64,000 nucleotides of DNA from Geobacillus thermoleovorans (GTDB lineage Bacteria > Bacillota > Bacilli > Bacillales > Anoxybacillaceae), in NCBI RefSeq assembly GCF_001610955.1, contig NZ_CP014335.1, positions 1,653,001-1,717,000 on the forward strand, written 5' to 3'. The position numbers and the translations under genes are program-made. Positions 35,118 to 43,726 of this stretch are shown piece by piece (position 1 is the first letter of the stretch; the number at the start of each line of letters is the position of its first letter). The notes below the pieces were generated by a model that was not told the DNA's origin, did no database searches, and worked only from the letters and a program-made list of their open reading frames with translations.

Positions 35118-35612
35118 CTATTTCGCCTTTTTCCGCTCATAAATGATAAAGGCGTGTTCATACGGATTCTTTTCATCTTTCCCTCCTGGCGTATAGGAAA
35201 CGATTTCCCATTCATCGTCAGAAATGGGCGGATAAAACGTATCGCCGGGGAAGGAAGCAAAAATTTTTGTCACATACAGCCGGTCGACAATCGGCATCGT
35301 CGCCCGAAACAGTTCGGCCCCGCCGATGATAAACACTTCATCAGCGCGCGATGCGATCCATTGCTTGACTTCCTCGAGCGAATGAAGCACAAGGCAGCCT
35401 TCCGGGCGAAACGAACGGTTGCGCGTGACGACGATGTTTTCCCGGCCGGGAAGCGGCCGGCCGATCGCTTCAAACGTCTTGCGCCCCATCACGATGGCAT
35501 GGCCCATTGTCACCCGTTTAAAATACGCCAAATCGGCCGGCAAATGCCAAGGCAAGCGGTTGTCTTTGCCGATCACCCGGTTTTCATCCATTGCCACAAT
35601 GTGCGAAATCAT
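35118..35612 (-). CDS. dfrA: Dihydrofolate reductase
   Basis: Reduces dihydrofolate to tetrahydrofolate and is the trimethoprim target. 164 residues beginning MISHIVAMDENRVIGKDNRL; the sequence reads almost exactly like the well-studied Geobacillus stearothermophilus enzyme, including LPWHLPADLAYFKRVT with the active-site aspartate, MGRKTFEAIGRPLPGR and IIGGAELF. The ATG at 35612 follows AAAGGAGAGG. It lies 13 bases after thyA, whose product it recycles. Confidence 0.97.
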   Translation of the reverse strand: MISHIVAMDENRVIGKDNRLPWHLPADLAYFKRVTMGHAIVMGRKTFEAIGRPLPGRENIVVTRNRSFRPEGCLVLHSLEEVKQWIASRADEVFIIGGAELFRATMPIVDRLYVTKIFASFPGDTFYPPISDDEWEIVSYTPGGKDEKNPYEHAFIIYERKKAK

Positions 35613-35625
35613 CGCGTCCTCTCCT

Positions 35626-36420
35626 TTACACAGCCACCGGTGCTTTAATCGTCGGATGCGGGTTGTAGCCGACAATTTCAAAATCGTCGTATTCGTAATC
35701 GAAAATGGACGGCGGCTTCCGTTTGATCACGAGCTTCGGCAGCGGGCGCGGCTCGCGCGTCAGCTGCAGTTTCGCCTGTTCGAGATGGTTTTTGTACAAA
35801 TGGACATCACCGCCGGTGAAAATGAGTTCGCCGACATCGAGATCGCATTGCTGGGCGATCATATGCGTCAACAGCGCGTAGCTGGCAATGTTAAACGGCA
35901 GCCCTAAAAACGTATCAACGGAGCGCTGCTGCCACATGCACGACAACCGACCGTTCGCGACATAAAACTGAAAGGCATAATGGCACGGCGGCAGCTTCAT
36001 CTCGTCCAATTCCGCTACATTCCAAGCGCTCACCAGCAGCCGGCGTGAATGCGGATTTCGTTTGATCTCTTCGACAACCCATGCGATCTGGTCGATGGTT
36101 TTCCCGTCTGCTCCCTTCCACGAGCGCCATTGCGCGCCGTAAATCGGGCCGAGATCGCCGTTTTCGTCCGCCCACTCGTCCCAAATCGTCACGCCATTCT
36201 CCTGCAAATAGCGGACGTTCGTATCGCCTTTTAAAAACCAAAGCAGTTCATAAATGATGGAGCGGATATGCAATTTTTTCGTTGTCACGAGCGGAAATCC
36301 ATCTTGTAAGTTGAAGCGGAGCTGGCGGCCGAACACCGACAGCGTGCCGACGCCCGTTCGGTCTTCTTTTTCGACGCCGTTTTCCAAAATATCCTCCAAA
36401 AGCTGTAAATATTGCCGCAA
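35626..36420 (-). CDS. thyA: Thymidylate synthase
   Basis: Methylates dUMP to dTMP with methylene-tetrahydrofolate. The TTG start at 36420, 5 bases after GGTGAGG, gives 264 residues, the same length as E. coli ThyA and with the catalytic cysteine at the same number, 146 ([10 protein letters not shown]). [32 protein letters not shown] and the C-terminal APVAV are conserved. A much longer open frame upstream is not part of the protein. Forms an operon with dfrA. Confidence 0.95.
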   Translation of the reverse strand: MRQYLQLLEDILENGVEKEDRTGVGTLSVFGRQLRFNLQDGFPLVTTKKLHIRSIIYELLWFLKGDTNVRYLQENGVTIWDEWADENGDLGPIYGAQWRSWKGADGKTIDQIAWVVEEIKRNPHSRRLLVSAWNVAELDEMKLPPCHYAFQFYVANGRLSCMWQQRSVDTFLGLPFNIASYALLTHMIAQQCDLDVGELIFTGGDVHLYKNHLEQAKLQLTREPRPLPKLVIKRKPPSIFDYEYDDFEIVGYNPHPTIKAPVAV

Positions 36421-36478
36421 TGTCCTCACCTCACGCTCTATCATACCATAAAGCAACACATGGTGAACCATTTGTCCA

Positions 36479-36506
36479 TAAAAAAACGAGCCTTTTACGA
36501 GGCCCG
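36479..36506 (-). terminator. Terminator of the PPEP-like gene
   Basis: On the minus strand CGGGCCT, a 6-base loop and AGGCTCG followed by TTTTTTT, overlapping the last codons. Confidence 0.65.
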
Positions 36507-37199
36507 CTCCGCCAATCCACGGATGAATGCGTATGTGTTCGGCGCTGCCGCCCGCAGCGTGTGCCGCGTCTTGTCGCTTGCATAATAATAGGCAAACGAC
36601 TCGGCAAAATACTCTTCTGGATAGGTCAAAAAATAAGATTCGCCAGGAAAAAGCCGCGGCGCCTCCTCCCGCCAAATCGCTTGAAATTCGTCCGTTTCAT
36701 GAATGCGGTCAAATACGATGTAATCGAGCGAATGAGCAAACTCATGCAGCTCCAAATTGACCGAGCCGTGTCCTTTCCCTTTTTCGCTATGGCCGAGACG
36801 GACGAGCACCAAATGCGACCCGCCGATGCCCGGCACGTCATCCCATGTTTTGGATCCCGGCGCATAGCCGCGCGGGGTTTTCCCACGCAAGTGGCGAGCT
36901 GTCGGTTCATTCGTAATAGGGCCTGTCAACAGCTGAATGTAAATATGATGAGCAGCCGCCTGCTCTAAAATGCTGCGATCCATGCGGGCAAGCGTCTGAA
37001 TGGTCTTGTTCGCCTCCGCAGCGGGAAACGCTGTCTCGGGCACGATCACAATGCGGCCGAGCACGTCACGGGACGGAATGTCCCGAAGATCAAGGCCGCT
37101 TTCTTGAAGCAGCACGCCGTGGGCGGCCGGGTACGGCGAAAGCGATAGAAGCGGAATCGCGAACAGCGCTGCCAACAAACTAGTCCACAATCGTTTCAT
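36495..37199 (-). CDS. Secreted zinc metalloprotease of the anthrax lethal factor / PPEP group
   Basis: 234 residues. A signal peptide ([21 protein letters not shown]) is followed by one catalytic domain. HEFAH at 152-156 is the HExxH zinc site, and PEEYFAESF at 194-202 supplies the third, glutamate ligand in the position used by ATLF-type (M34) enzymes. [14 protein letters not shown] precedes them. Size and single-domain form match the Pro-Pro endopeptidases, which cut between prolines in secreted or surface proteins. The true specificity cannot be read here. It is a single-gene unit. Confidence 0.82.
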   Translation of the reverse strand: MKRLWTSLLAALFAIPLLSLSPYPAAHGVLLQESGLDLRDIPSRDVLGRIVIVPETAFPAAEANKTIQTLARMDRSILEQAAAHHIYIQLLTGPITNEPTARHLRGKTPRGYAPGSKTWDDVPGIGGSHLVLVRLGHSEKGKGHGSVNLELHEFAHSLDYIVFDRIHETDEFQAIWREEAPRLFPGESYFLTYPEEYFAESFAYYYASDKTRHTLRAAAPNTYAFIRGLAERAS

Positions 37200-37290
37200 G
37201 GTGTTCCCCCGCTTCTTTTATTCTATGAAAATGATATCATAGAACGAAGCAGGGAAAAACGCGCAAAATCAGGAAAGAACCGCAAGCGGT

Positions 37291-37881
37291 TTATGTGCGC
37301 CAATTCGGCGGCGTATTTTTGGACCAGTAGATTTTCCCGAGTTCATAGTGAGCTTGAAAGCCATCATCGCAAGTATGATAGTGAAATTGAAACCAGTACC
37401 CGTCCTGCGGCGGGTGTTCGCGGCGGACGTGAAAGCGGACGAGATCTTCTCCTGTGTCCATGCGATACAAATGGAAAATGCGTTCCCCTTGCCCGCCGGA
37501 CGGATTTTCCGATACGGCCAAATAACGGAGCTCTTCTTCCGGACAGCGTTCAGCCAGCCCGGCAATCACCTCTTCGATGCGCGGCAAGATGACGGTGCGA
37601 AATTCATCTTCAATAACCGGGGCGATTTTGCGGCCGAACTTTTCGTACGACTGCGCCACTGCCTTTTCCATCGTCTCTTCGATAAACTGTTCACGAGTTA
37701 ACGAAACAGAAACAGCTTCCGCCGCATGGTCTGCTTGGGAATGCTTCCAATCGGGAGACGGGGCGTCATCTGACGGCGGCTCTTTGGCCGCGAGCAGCGA
37801 AGCGGGCGGTGTGACGAGTCCAAACGTGCAGACGGTAATGGCGGCAACAAGCGTTTTTCGAAGCCAAGACGGCAGCTTCAT
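37291..37881 (-). CDS. YpjP-like exported protein
   Basis: 196 residues. An N-terminal hydrophobic segment (TLVAAITVCTFGLVTPPASL) suggests export or membrane anchoring. The remainder, with EQFIEETMEKAVAQSYEKFG and WFQFHYHTCDDGFQAHYELG, matches what I remember of B. subtilis YpjP, also encoded near thyB and of unknown function. The ATG at 37881 lies at normal distance from GGGAGG; a GTG three codons earlier touches the ribosome site. Confidence 0.72.
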   Translation of the reverse strand: MKLPSWLRKTLVAAITVCTFGLVTPPASLLAAKEPPSDDAPSPDWKHSQADHAAEAVSVSLTREQFIEETMEKAVAQSYEKFGRKIAPVIEDEFRTVILPRIEEVIAGLAERCPEEELRYLAVSENPSGGQGERIFHLYRMDTGEDLVRFHVRREHPPQDGYWFQFHYHTCDDGFQAHYELGKIYWSKNTPPNWRT

Positions 37882-37896
37882 CGCCTTCACCTCCCA

Positions 37897-39081
37897 CTAC
37901 CGCCGATCAGCGGCTAAAGACGCAAACAAGCCGGTCGCTTTTAATTTGGCGACCGCCCGGCGCAACACCGCCTCCGGCTGGACGAGGGCGATGCGCACAT
38001 AGCCCTCGCCGCTTGGCCCAAACGCGTGCCCGGGCGTGACGACGACGCCCGCTTGGTCGATGAGCGCCTTCGCAAACGAAAGCGATGTAAAGCCGTCCGG
38101 AATTTTCGCCCACACGAACATACCGGCTTGCGGACGGTCAACCGCCCAGCCGATGTCGGCCAACCCGTCAACGAGCGCATCGCGGCGCGATTGATATATC
38201 GCGCGGCTTTCGGCGCAAAAGTCGGCCCCATGACGCAGCACTTCGGCCGCCGCTTTTTGAATCGGCCAAAAGACGCCATAATCCAAATTCGACTTAAACT
38301 CGGCGAACGTGCGAATCACCTCGGCATTTCCGCACAAATAGCCGACCCGGCAGCCGGCCATGTTGTAGCTTTTGGACAACGAATTGATCTCCACGCCAAC
38401 GTCCTTTGCGCCTGGAACAGAAAGAAAACTCACCGGTTTGTTTCCGTCATAATACAGCTCGCCGTAAGCAAAATCGGACACAACGAGAATATCGTACCGC
38501 TTCGCAAACTCGACCACTTCGCGATAAAACGATTCTGTCGCTATAGCTGGAACTGGATTTCCAGGGAAGTTGATAAACATGATTGTCGCCCGTTTGGCAA
38601 TGTCCTCCGGGATCGCACGCAAATCCGGCAAAAAGCGGTTTTCCTCCCTCAGCGGCAGAAAATACGGCTCCGCTTCCGCCATTGCCACCCCCGCCGCATA
38701 CGCCGGATACCCGGGATCCGGCAATAAAATGACATCCCCCGGGTCGGCGAACACCATCGGCAAATGCACGAGCCCGTCCTGTGATCCGATGACGCACGTT
38801 ACTTCCGTCTCCGGATCGAGCACGACGCCATGCGCCGTGCGATAATAGTCGGCGACCGCTTCATGAAACTCGCGAATGCCCCTTAATGTGTAGCCGTACG
38901 CATTCGGCTCGTTGGCGTAGCGGGCGATCGCCTCACGCACAAACGGCGCCGGGGGCAAATCCGGGCTGCCGACGCTTAAATCGATCCACTCGTCATGAAG
39001 ATGGCGCCGCTGTTGGCGATACGCCGCCAATTCGGCAAAAATCGATGCAGAAAATGCGTTCATTCGTTTCGCCCTTTTCAT
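37897..39081 (-). CDS. PLP-dependent class I/II aminotransferase, LL-DAP aminotransferase-like
   Basis: 394 residues of fold type I. The PLP lysine is in SLSKSYNMAGCRVGY, with the preceding FPGNPVPA and DFAYGELYYDG loops. The closest family is the DapL/AlaT-like group used for LL-diaminopimelate or related amino acids; the substrate is not certain. The ATG at 39081 (MKRAKRMNAFSASIF) follows AAGGGAGAGG. It precedes ypjP by 15 bases and may be cotranscribed with it. Confidence 0.82.
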   Translation of the reverse strand: MKRAKRMNAFSASIFAELAAYRQQRRHLHDEWIDLSVGSPDLPPAPFVREAIARYANEPNAYGYTLRGIREFHEAVADYYRTAHGVVLDPETEVTCVIGSQDGLVHLPMVFADPGDVILLPDPGYPAYAAGVAMAEAEPYFLPLREENRFLPDLRAIPEDIAKRATIMFINFPGNPVPAIATESFYREVVEFAKRYDILVVSDFAYGELYYDGNKPVSFLSVPGAKDVGVEINSLSKSYNMAGCRVGYLCGNAEVIRTFAEFKSNLDYGVFWPIQKAAAEVLRHGADFCAESRAIYQSRRDALVDGLADIGWAVDRPQAGMFVWAKIPDGFTSLSFAKALIDQAGVVVTPGHAFGPSGEGYVRIALVQPEAVLRRAVAKLKATGLFASLAADRR

Positions 39082-39212
39082 CGTCTTTCCTCTCCCTTGC
39101 CAAAACAAAAACCGCTTTTCCTTTTCACTTTTGTTGGTATATACTATGATTACATGAATAGTGTATCATATGTTCAAGGGGAAAACATAGACAGAAAGGC
39201 GGGAAAACAGCG

Positions 39213-39287
39213 ATGACAACCATCTTTTTTGCGGCCAGCCTCATTACGTTGTTGTATTTCATTTACAGCTGCATCGCCAATGCCTGA
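39213..39287 (+). CDS. 24-residue hydrophobic peptide
   Basis: MTTIFFAASLITLLYFIYSC plus IANA: a single membrane helix with almost no charge. It is preceded by AAGGCGGG at good spacing and followed by a strong terminator, with a TATACT/TATGAT-rich region upstream, so it looks like a complete tiny gene. I do not recognise the family; small membrane partners of respiratory complexes and type I toxins have similar form. No antisense promoter is obvious. Confidence 0.5.
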   Translation: MTTIFFAASLITLLYFIYSCIANA

Positions 39288-39296
39288 CGGCGGCAG

Positions 39297-39331
39297 CGAA
39301 AACGGAGCTCCGCACAGGAGCTCCGTTTTCT
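39297..39331. terminator. Bidirectional terminator
   Basis: CGGAGCTCC, a 5-base loop and GGAGCTCCG with AAAA before and TTTTC after, between the 24-residue and the 43-residue genes. Confidence 0.8.
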
Positions 39332-39332
39332 T

Positions 39333-39464
39333 TCAGTCGATTTTCGTTTTTTTGCGCGCAGAATCAAGCTCGTAGGCGCCTGTTTCCGTTTGCGTCGTGC
39401 CTTGTCCCCTCACCTCCGGGGCGCTGACGCCCGTTTTCGAACGGTCTTTTTTCCGCTTCGGCAC
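39333..39464 (-). CDS. Small basic hydrophilic protein, unknown
   Basis: 43 residues from GTG 39464 (PKRKKDRSKTGVSAPEVRGQ ... ELDSARKKTKID). GGAGGTG lies 7 bases upstream, a strong sign that this GTG is the start. There is no hydrophobic segment; it is probably disordered, like many small Bacillus proteins of stationary phase or spores. I do not recognise the family. Confidence 0.55.
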   Translation of the reverse strand: MPKRKKDRSKTGVSAPEVRGQGTTQTETGAYELDSARKKTKID

Positions 39465-39535
39465 GCCGATCACCTCCGCCCTTATCGTTCCCCGGCGCCG
39501 GCAGCGGTATGCAAGGCCTGGGAAGGCATAAGGCA

Positions 39536-39973
39536 TCAGTTACAATATTTGTCAAACGCAGCCAAAATGTTTTCCATCACGTCCTCCATCGAGTGAAACT
39601 CGATGTCTTCGCGCGGGATAAAATGAACAACTTCCTTTCCTTTTAAGAGCGCCATCGACGGCGAGGACGGCGCATAGCCGACAAAGTACTCGCGCATTTT
39701 CGCCGTCGCCTCTTTGTCTTGGCCGGCGAATACCGTCACAAGATGATCCGGCTTTTTCTCGCTCCTAAGCACCGCCTGCGTCGCCGCGGGGCGCGCCAAT
39801 CCAGCGGCGCAGCCGCACACTGAGTTGACAAAAACAAACGTCGTTCCTTCCACTTGTTTCATAAACTGCTCGACTTCTTCGCTTGTGCGCAATTCGCGGA
39901 AACCGGCGCGGACAAGTTCATCGCGCATCGGCTGCACGAGTTGGCGCATATAGTCTTCGTAAGCCATTGACAT
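39536..39973 (-). CDS. brxA: Bacilliredoxin BrxA (YphP)
   Basis: Removes bacillithiol from protein cysteines as part of the low-molecular-weight thiol system. 145 residues; the CGC active site is Cys53-Gly-Cys55 in VNSVCGCAAGLARPA, as in B. subtilis YphP. FAGQDKEATAKMREYF and SPSMALLKGKEVVHFIPR are near identical. The start at 39973 (MSMAYEDYMRQL) matches relatives. Single gene. Confidence 0.94.
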   Translation of the reverse strand: MSMAYEDYMRQLVQPMRDELVRAGFRELRTSEEVEQFMKQVEGTTFVFVNSVCGCAAGLARPAATQAVLRSEKKPDHLVTVFAGQDKEATAKMREYFVGYAPSSPSMALLKGKEVVHFIPREDIEFHSMEDVMENILAAFDKYCN

Positions 39974-40223
39974 TGCCCTCATCCCTCCACATTCATCATC
40001 GCTGCGCTATCAGCATACTATATTTTCGTTTGAAAAATCAATGAAGAGAACCGTCCACGGCCGCATGTCTCTAAACGGCATCATTCAGAACAAACGGGGC
40101 TAAACGCACCCGTTTGGCCGCCATCAAACGAGCGATTTCGTTTCGCTTTCTATCAACCGCCGCGGCCATTGTCAGCGACCAAACATATACTATGCCATCG
40201 ATGGCCATGAAAGGAGCGTGCAC

Positions 40224-40670
40224 ATGGGATACATTGAAGAACTGCGAAAAATCATTGGAACCCGGCCGATCATCTTGGCGGGAGCCGGGGTCGCTGTCAC
40301 CGATGAATGCGGGCGGATTTTATTGCAGAAACGCCGCGACGGCTTATGGGGACTGCCCGGCGGTTTGTTGGAGTTGGGGGAGTCCGCAGAAGAAGCAGCC
40401 CGGCGGGAAGTGTGGGAAGAAACAGGGCTGGAAATCGGCAAACTGGAACTAGTCGATGTGTTTTCTGGAAAAAAATATTTTGTTCGGCTGCCTAATGGAG
40501 ATCAATATTACCCAGTCACTGTTGTTTATCTCACCCGTGATATCCGCGGTGGAGAACTGAAAGAAGACGGGGAAGAATCGCTGGAAGTGAAATTCTTCCC
40601 TTTTCATGAATTGCCAAACGAACTCTCTCCTCTTGTTAAAGATTTTATCGAACAATATTTCAGGGGATGA
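40224..40670 (+). CDS. Nudix hydrolase
   Basis: 148 residues with a complete Nudix box, GGLLELGESAEEAARREVWE plus ETGLEIG, which binds magnesium and hydrolyses nucleoside diphosphate derivatives. The substrate is unknown; the fold resembles small MutT-like or ADP-ribose-type enzymes. The ATG at 40224 follows AAAGGAGC; a GTG two codons earlier is possible. A hairpin without T-run follows. Confidence 0.88.
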   Translation: MGYIEELRKIIGTRPIILAGAGVAVTDECGRILLQKRRDGLWGLPGGLLELGESAEEAARREVWEETGLEIGKLELVDVFSGKKYFVRLPNGDQYYPVTVVYLTRDIRGGELKEDGEESLEVKFFPFHELPNELSPLVKDFIEQYFRG

Positions 40671-40676
40671 CGAGCC

Positions 40677-40702
40677 AAGCCTTGGAGCTCTCTCCAAGGC
40701 TT
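40677..40702 (+). terminator. Hairpin after the Nudix gene
   Basis: AAGCCTTGGAG and CTCCAAGGCTT around 4 bases. A perfect stem but no T-run, so its role as a terminator is uncertain. Confidence 0.35.
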
Positions 40703-40763
40703 CACCATTGTTGAAAACACTCTTTTCTAAGAACCAAATCCGCAGCTGGAGGGGCAAAAAAAT

Positions 40764-41159
40764 TTAGAAGCCCATTTTAATGGTAATAAATTGAAGAATA
40801 ATCGGCGCACCTTTTGGCGGCGGCTCGGCTGTTTTCAACGTCAGTTTCCCCTTTTCCACCTCATACAGTTTTTCCGGTTGCAGCACCCCATTAATAAACA
40901 AGTTGATCCATGATACATGTTTCGGATCTAAAATACCGCGGTCGCCGTACTCTCTCAGTTCATCGCCGTCTGTATAGACGGTTTTCACTCCGTCTGATAT
41001 GGTGTTATACTGGTACGTTTCCGCCTGCAAGACACGCGGAGGGAAGTGGAGCGCCACACGGAGGGGAATGGTCAGTACAGCATGGGTCCAATCGTATACT
41101 TTGGAAGCAGCAATCACATGTTTTGCTGTTGAAGATGTCCGTTTCATTCGTTTGCTCAC
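40764..41159 (-). CDS. DUF4183-like protein
   Basis: 131 residues. After a basic start ([13 protein letters not shown]) the sequence reaches the DUF4183 core [20 protein letters not shown] ... [20 protein letters not shown] ... [15 protein letters not shown], comparable with the FNVYINGVLQ...GTPVVLEI core of the protein at 41589. DUF4183 domains occur on exosporium or spore-surface proteins. The start is GTG 41159, overlapping the stop of an 18-codon leader frame. The gene has no good ribosome site of its own. Confidence 0.7.
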   Translation of the reverse strand: MSKRMKRTSSTAKHVIAASKVYDWTHAVLTIPLRVALHFPPRVLQAETYQYNTISDGVKTVYTDGDELREYGDRGILDPKHVSWINLFINGVLQPEKLYEVEKGKLTLKTAEPPPKGAPIILQFITIKMGF

Positions 41160-41212
41160 CCAAACACACCATATTGTTTCGTGATCATTTCACTCCGCAA
41201 GATATTTTGCAT
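41156..41212 (-). CDS. 18-residue leader peptide overlapping the DUF4183 gene
   Basis: [18 protein letters not shown], preceded by a strong GGGAGGTG site at 8-9 bases. Its TGA overlaps the GTG of the DUF4183 gene (GTGA), the classic arrangement for coupled translation. I do not know the peptide. It could serve only to load ribosomes onto the downstream gene. Confidence 0.45.
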   Translation of the reverse strand: MQNILRSEMITKQYGVFG

Positions 41213-41457
41213 TAGTATATTCACCTCCCATCTTCAAAGTGAATAGCAAACAAAATGGCAGGTTAATGAACGGTAGTAAAAAATCACTATATTCCACTTA
41301 ATTCCGTCTATTATAACAGGATCATAAAACGACCAAATTCGTTTAAAATGTTTGTTTCATAATTCAAATTCACTGGTAAAACAGGCTGGTATAGCAGGGC
41401 AAAAACATCATTTTTCTCCCATTACGGCAATCGCCGAGCCATCCTCTGTAATTAATC

Positions 41458-41466
41458 CATACAATA
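41458..41466 (+). promoter_or_regulatory. Sigma-K-like -10 element
   Basis: CATACAATA fits the sigma-K -10 consensus CATAnnnTA exactly, about 120 bases before the DUF4183 gene at 41589. No clear AC -35 is seen. Late mother-cell expression would suit a spore-surface protein. The rest of 41213-41588 is A/T-rich and shows no gene. Confidence 0.35.
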
Positions 41467-41588
41467 AAATGAACCTATGGCACCGGCTGATTGCCAACAG
41501 AGTTCCAGATACTAAAAAGAACGGATGATAATTGGCTCAGCTTCGGGGCCACAGCATGTTAAACACAAAATGGAGAAGGGGAGATTGT

Positions 41589-41972
41589 ATGGCTTTGCAA
41601 TTAATTAAATTGTTTGTCGCCGCTACTACCACGACAGAGGTTGCACCAGACGTCGCAAGATTTTTTTACATCACAACAGCTGAAACAGCAGAAGGAGCAA
41701 CCTTAACGATCGACGCAGCCAGCTTTTTGCAAGACGACGGCAGCCAAGCGACACAGCTGCCAGCATTGGCAACTAACAATAGCTACTTTAACGTGTACAT
41801 TAACGGCGTTTTGCAAATGGAAGGGATATCGACGTACACCCCAGGAGCTACCGGCGTCGGGTCACTGTCCATTACCGTCCCGACCGGAAGCGGCTCGATT
41901 CCAGCTAACACCCCGGTTGTGCTCGAAATTGTCCAATTCGCTCCAAGCTCCAACACTACTGTGACGACGTAA
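41589..41972 (+). CDS. DUF4183 protein, probable spore-surface component
   Basis: 127 residues that are one DUF4183 domain: ALQLIKLFVAATTTTEVAPD, then ATLTIDAASFLQDDG, LATNNSYFNVYINGVLQMEG and STYTPGATGVGSLSITVP, ending TPVVLEIVQFAPSSNTTVTT. In relatives this domain often follows collagen-like repeats in exosporium proteins; here it stands alone. Threonine- and alanine-rich with no cysteine. The ATG at 41589 follows GAAGGGGAG; earlier in-frame starts lack a site. Confidence 0.8.
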   Translation: MALQLIKLFVAATTTTEVAPDVARFFYITTAETAEGATLTIDAASFLQDDGSQATQLPALATNNSYFNVYINGVLQMEGISTYTPGATGVGSLSITVPTGSGSIPANTPVVLEIVQFAPSSNTTVTT

Positions 41973-41999
41973 CAGCCGTACTCTTTTCGATCATAAAAA

Positions 42000-42029
42000 C
42001 AGGCGCACCGATGGGCGCGCCTGGTTTAC
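42000..42029. terminator. Hairpin between DUF4183 and ypgR
   Basis: AGGCGC, a 10-base loop and GCGCCT with AAAA before and GGTTT after, between convergent genes. Confidence 0.45.
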
Positions 42030-43171
42030 TGTTCTGTTTCGTTTTCTTTCTTCCGGCTCTCCGTCATTTGCTTCCACACAGACCCTTTCGCTTCTTCGCC
42101 GCCTTCGATCCGTTCAATGGCCATTTTCACTTGCAAGCTCACTTCAAACTCCGGATCGTTTTCCGCCGCTTTCAACGCTGGCAGCGCCGATTCGTCGCCG
42201 ACTTCGTACAAAAACATGGCCGCGCGCCAACGGACGAGCTTGCTTTCGTCCTTTAGCGCTTCGATCATGGCCGGAATGGCCTCCGGATCGCCGATGTCGG
42301 ACAAACAGTCGCCGGCGGTGCGGCGGACAGCGACAGCAGGATCTTTTAACGCTTCATACAAATACGGAAGCACCTTTTTGCCGCCGATCATGCCGAGATA
42401 CGCCGTCGCCAGGCGGCGAATCGCCATTTTTTCATCCTTGAGCGCCTTGGCCAACACCGGGATATCGTCCTCGGTCGGCTCGGCCATCTGTTCGAGCGCG
42501 GCATACCGTTTGCGCCAATCCGGGTCATCGAGCATCTCGCTCGTCACTTTGAGGCTTGGACGCTTTTGCACCGTTTTTTCCTGCTCGCCGCGGCGGAACA
42601 TGTTGACGATCCGCTCCAGCCGCTCGGGCGGATAGGCTGCCGACAGCTCATCGACTATTTCGCGGCCGATTTCCTCAAACGTGCCGTAGCGCACTCCTTT
42701 TTCGACCCATTTGCGCTCAAGCACAACATTTCCTGCGTATTTTTGCGCCTCAATGACCGCGTCCATAAACGGTTTCGGCAGCCCGACGCGGTGTTCGCGC
42801 TCCCCATCGACAAGCTTCACTTGCATCGGCAGACCGTACAGCATTTGCACGAACACTTTCACTTCGCCGAAATGTTCGTTTCCTTTCGGCTTTGTCTCGG
42901 CGCCGTCATCCACTTTCTCGCCGAACACTTCGCGCACTTTCGCCAAAATGTCGCGCCAGTCGTATTTCGGATGGCGTTCAATAGCCAAAAAATCAGCGAC
43001 ATGGTAAATGCCTTTCACTCCGTCAATGCGCATCAATGCTTGAATAAGCGGCGGCGCTTCGCTGATGTTGTCCGGTTTGTAGTTATGGCGCGTGCCGGAA
43101 GGCAATTCTTCATCAAGCAATATTTTCATCGTGTTCGGGCTTGGCGTCGGCTCAATCGCTTGAATGCGCAA
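42026..43171 (-). CDS. ypgR: Virulence factor C (CvfC)-like HEAT-repeat protein, YpgR
   Basis: 381 residues. An N-terminal scaffold-type domain (DGVKGIYHVADFLAIERHPK) resembles the Nfu N-domain. A middle region follows, then five HEAT-like repeats from about 215 (DDPDWRKRYAALEQM, DEKMAIRRLATAYLG, DPAVAVRRTAGDCLSDIG, DESKLVRWRAAMFLYEVG, DPEFEVSLQVKMAIERI). B. subtilis YpgR lies beside bsaA and metA, as here. The role is unknown; protein-protein scaffolding is likely. TTG start after AAGGAGGGG. Confidence 0.85.
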   Translation of the reverse strand: MRIQAIEPTPSPNTMKILLDEELPSGTRHNYKPDNISEAPPLIQALMRIDGVKGIYHVADFLAIERHPKYDWRDILAKVREVFGEKVDDGAETKPKGNEHFGEVKVFVQMLYGLPMQVKLVDGEREHRVGLPKPFMDAVIEAQKYAGNVVLERKWVEKGVRYGTFEEIGREIVDELSAAYPPERLERIVNMFRRGEQEKTVQKRPSLKVTSEMLDDPDWRKRYAALEQMAEPTEDDIPVLAKALKDEKMAIRRLATAYLGMIGGKKVLPYLYEALKDPAVAVRRTAGDCLSDIGDPEAIPAMIEALKDESKLVRWRAAMFLYEVGDESALPALKAAENDPEFEVSLQVKMAIERIEGGEEAKGSVWKQMTESRKKENETEQ

Positions 43172-43189
43172 GCGTTACCCCTCCTTGCC

Positions 43190-43666
43190 TTACAGCAGCT
43201 TTTCAATTTCCTTTCTCAGCTCGCTTGGCTTTGTTTGCGGTGCGAAACGAGCTACAACCTTGCCGTTGCGGTCGACCAAAAACTTCGTGAAATTCCATTT
43301 GATCGCCTTTGTTCCCAATGCCCCCGGCGCCTCTTCTTTCAAATATTGAAACAGCGGATGGGCGTGATCGCCATTCACATCCACTTTCGCAAACAGCGGG
43401 AACGTCACACCATAATTCAACTGGCAAAATTGCTCGATTTCCTCTTCCGTCCCCGGCTCTTGGCCGCCGAACTGGTTGCACGGAAAGCCGAGCACAACAA
43501 ACCCGCGATCGCGATATTCGTCATACAGCTCCTGCAGTTCTTTATACTGCGGGGTGAAGCCGCAACGGCTCGCCGTGTTGACAATCAACAGCACGTTGCC
43601 TCGATAGACGGAAAGCGGTTGTTCCTCTCCGCGAATGGTTTTGGCGCTGAATTCATATACACTCAT
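43190..43666 (-). CDS. bsaA: Glutathione peroxidase-family thiol peroxidase
   Basis: 158 residues. The peroxidatic cysteine is Cys35 ([16 protein letters not shown]), with the partner glutamine and tryptophan in FGGQEPG and [11 protein letters not shown]. There is a cysteine rather than selenocysteine codon. Such enzymes usually take electrons from thioredoxin. It precedes ypgR by 18 bases on the same strand, the B. subtilis arrangement. Confidence 0.93.
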   Translation of the reverse strand: MSVYEFSAKTIRGEEQPLSVYRGNVLLIVNTASRCGFTPQYKELQELYDEYRDRGFVVLGFPCNQFGGQEPGTEEEIEQFCQLNYGVTFPLFAKVDVNGDHAHPLFQYLKEEAPGALGTKAIKWNFTKFLVDRNGKVVARFAPQTKPSELRKEIEKLL

Positions 43667-43726
43667 GATTTTTCACCTCATCTCCATCATAGCGGATTTC
43701 ATGGTTTGTTTCTACTTTTTGCATCG

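Noticed and set aside
36421..36675. An 85-codon extension ahead of thyA
   Set aside because: It overlaps the end of the upstream gene and has no similarity to thymidylate synthases; the TTG start gives the standard 264 residues.
40094..40115. AAACGGG/CCCGTTT hairpin upstream of the Nudix gene as a terminator
   Set aside because: No T-run on either side and no gene ends there; it may be chance.
43190..43666. Selenocysteine-containing glutathione peroxidase
   Set aside because: The active-site residue is encoded by a normal cysteine codon and there is no in-frame TGA.
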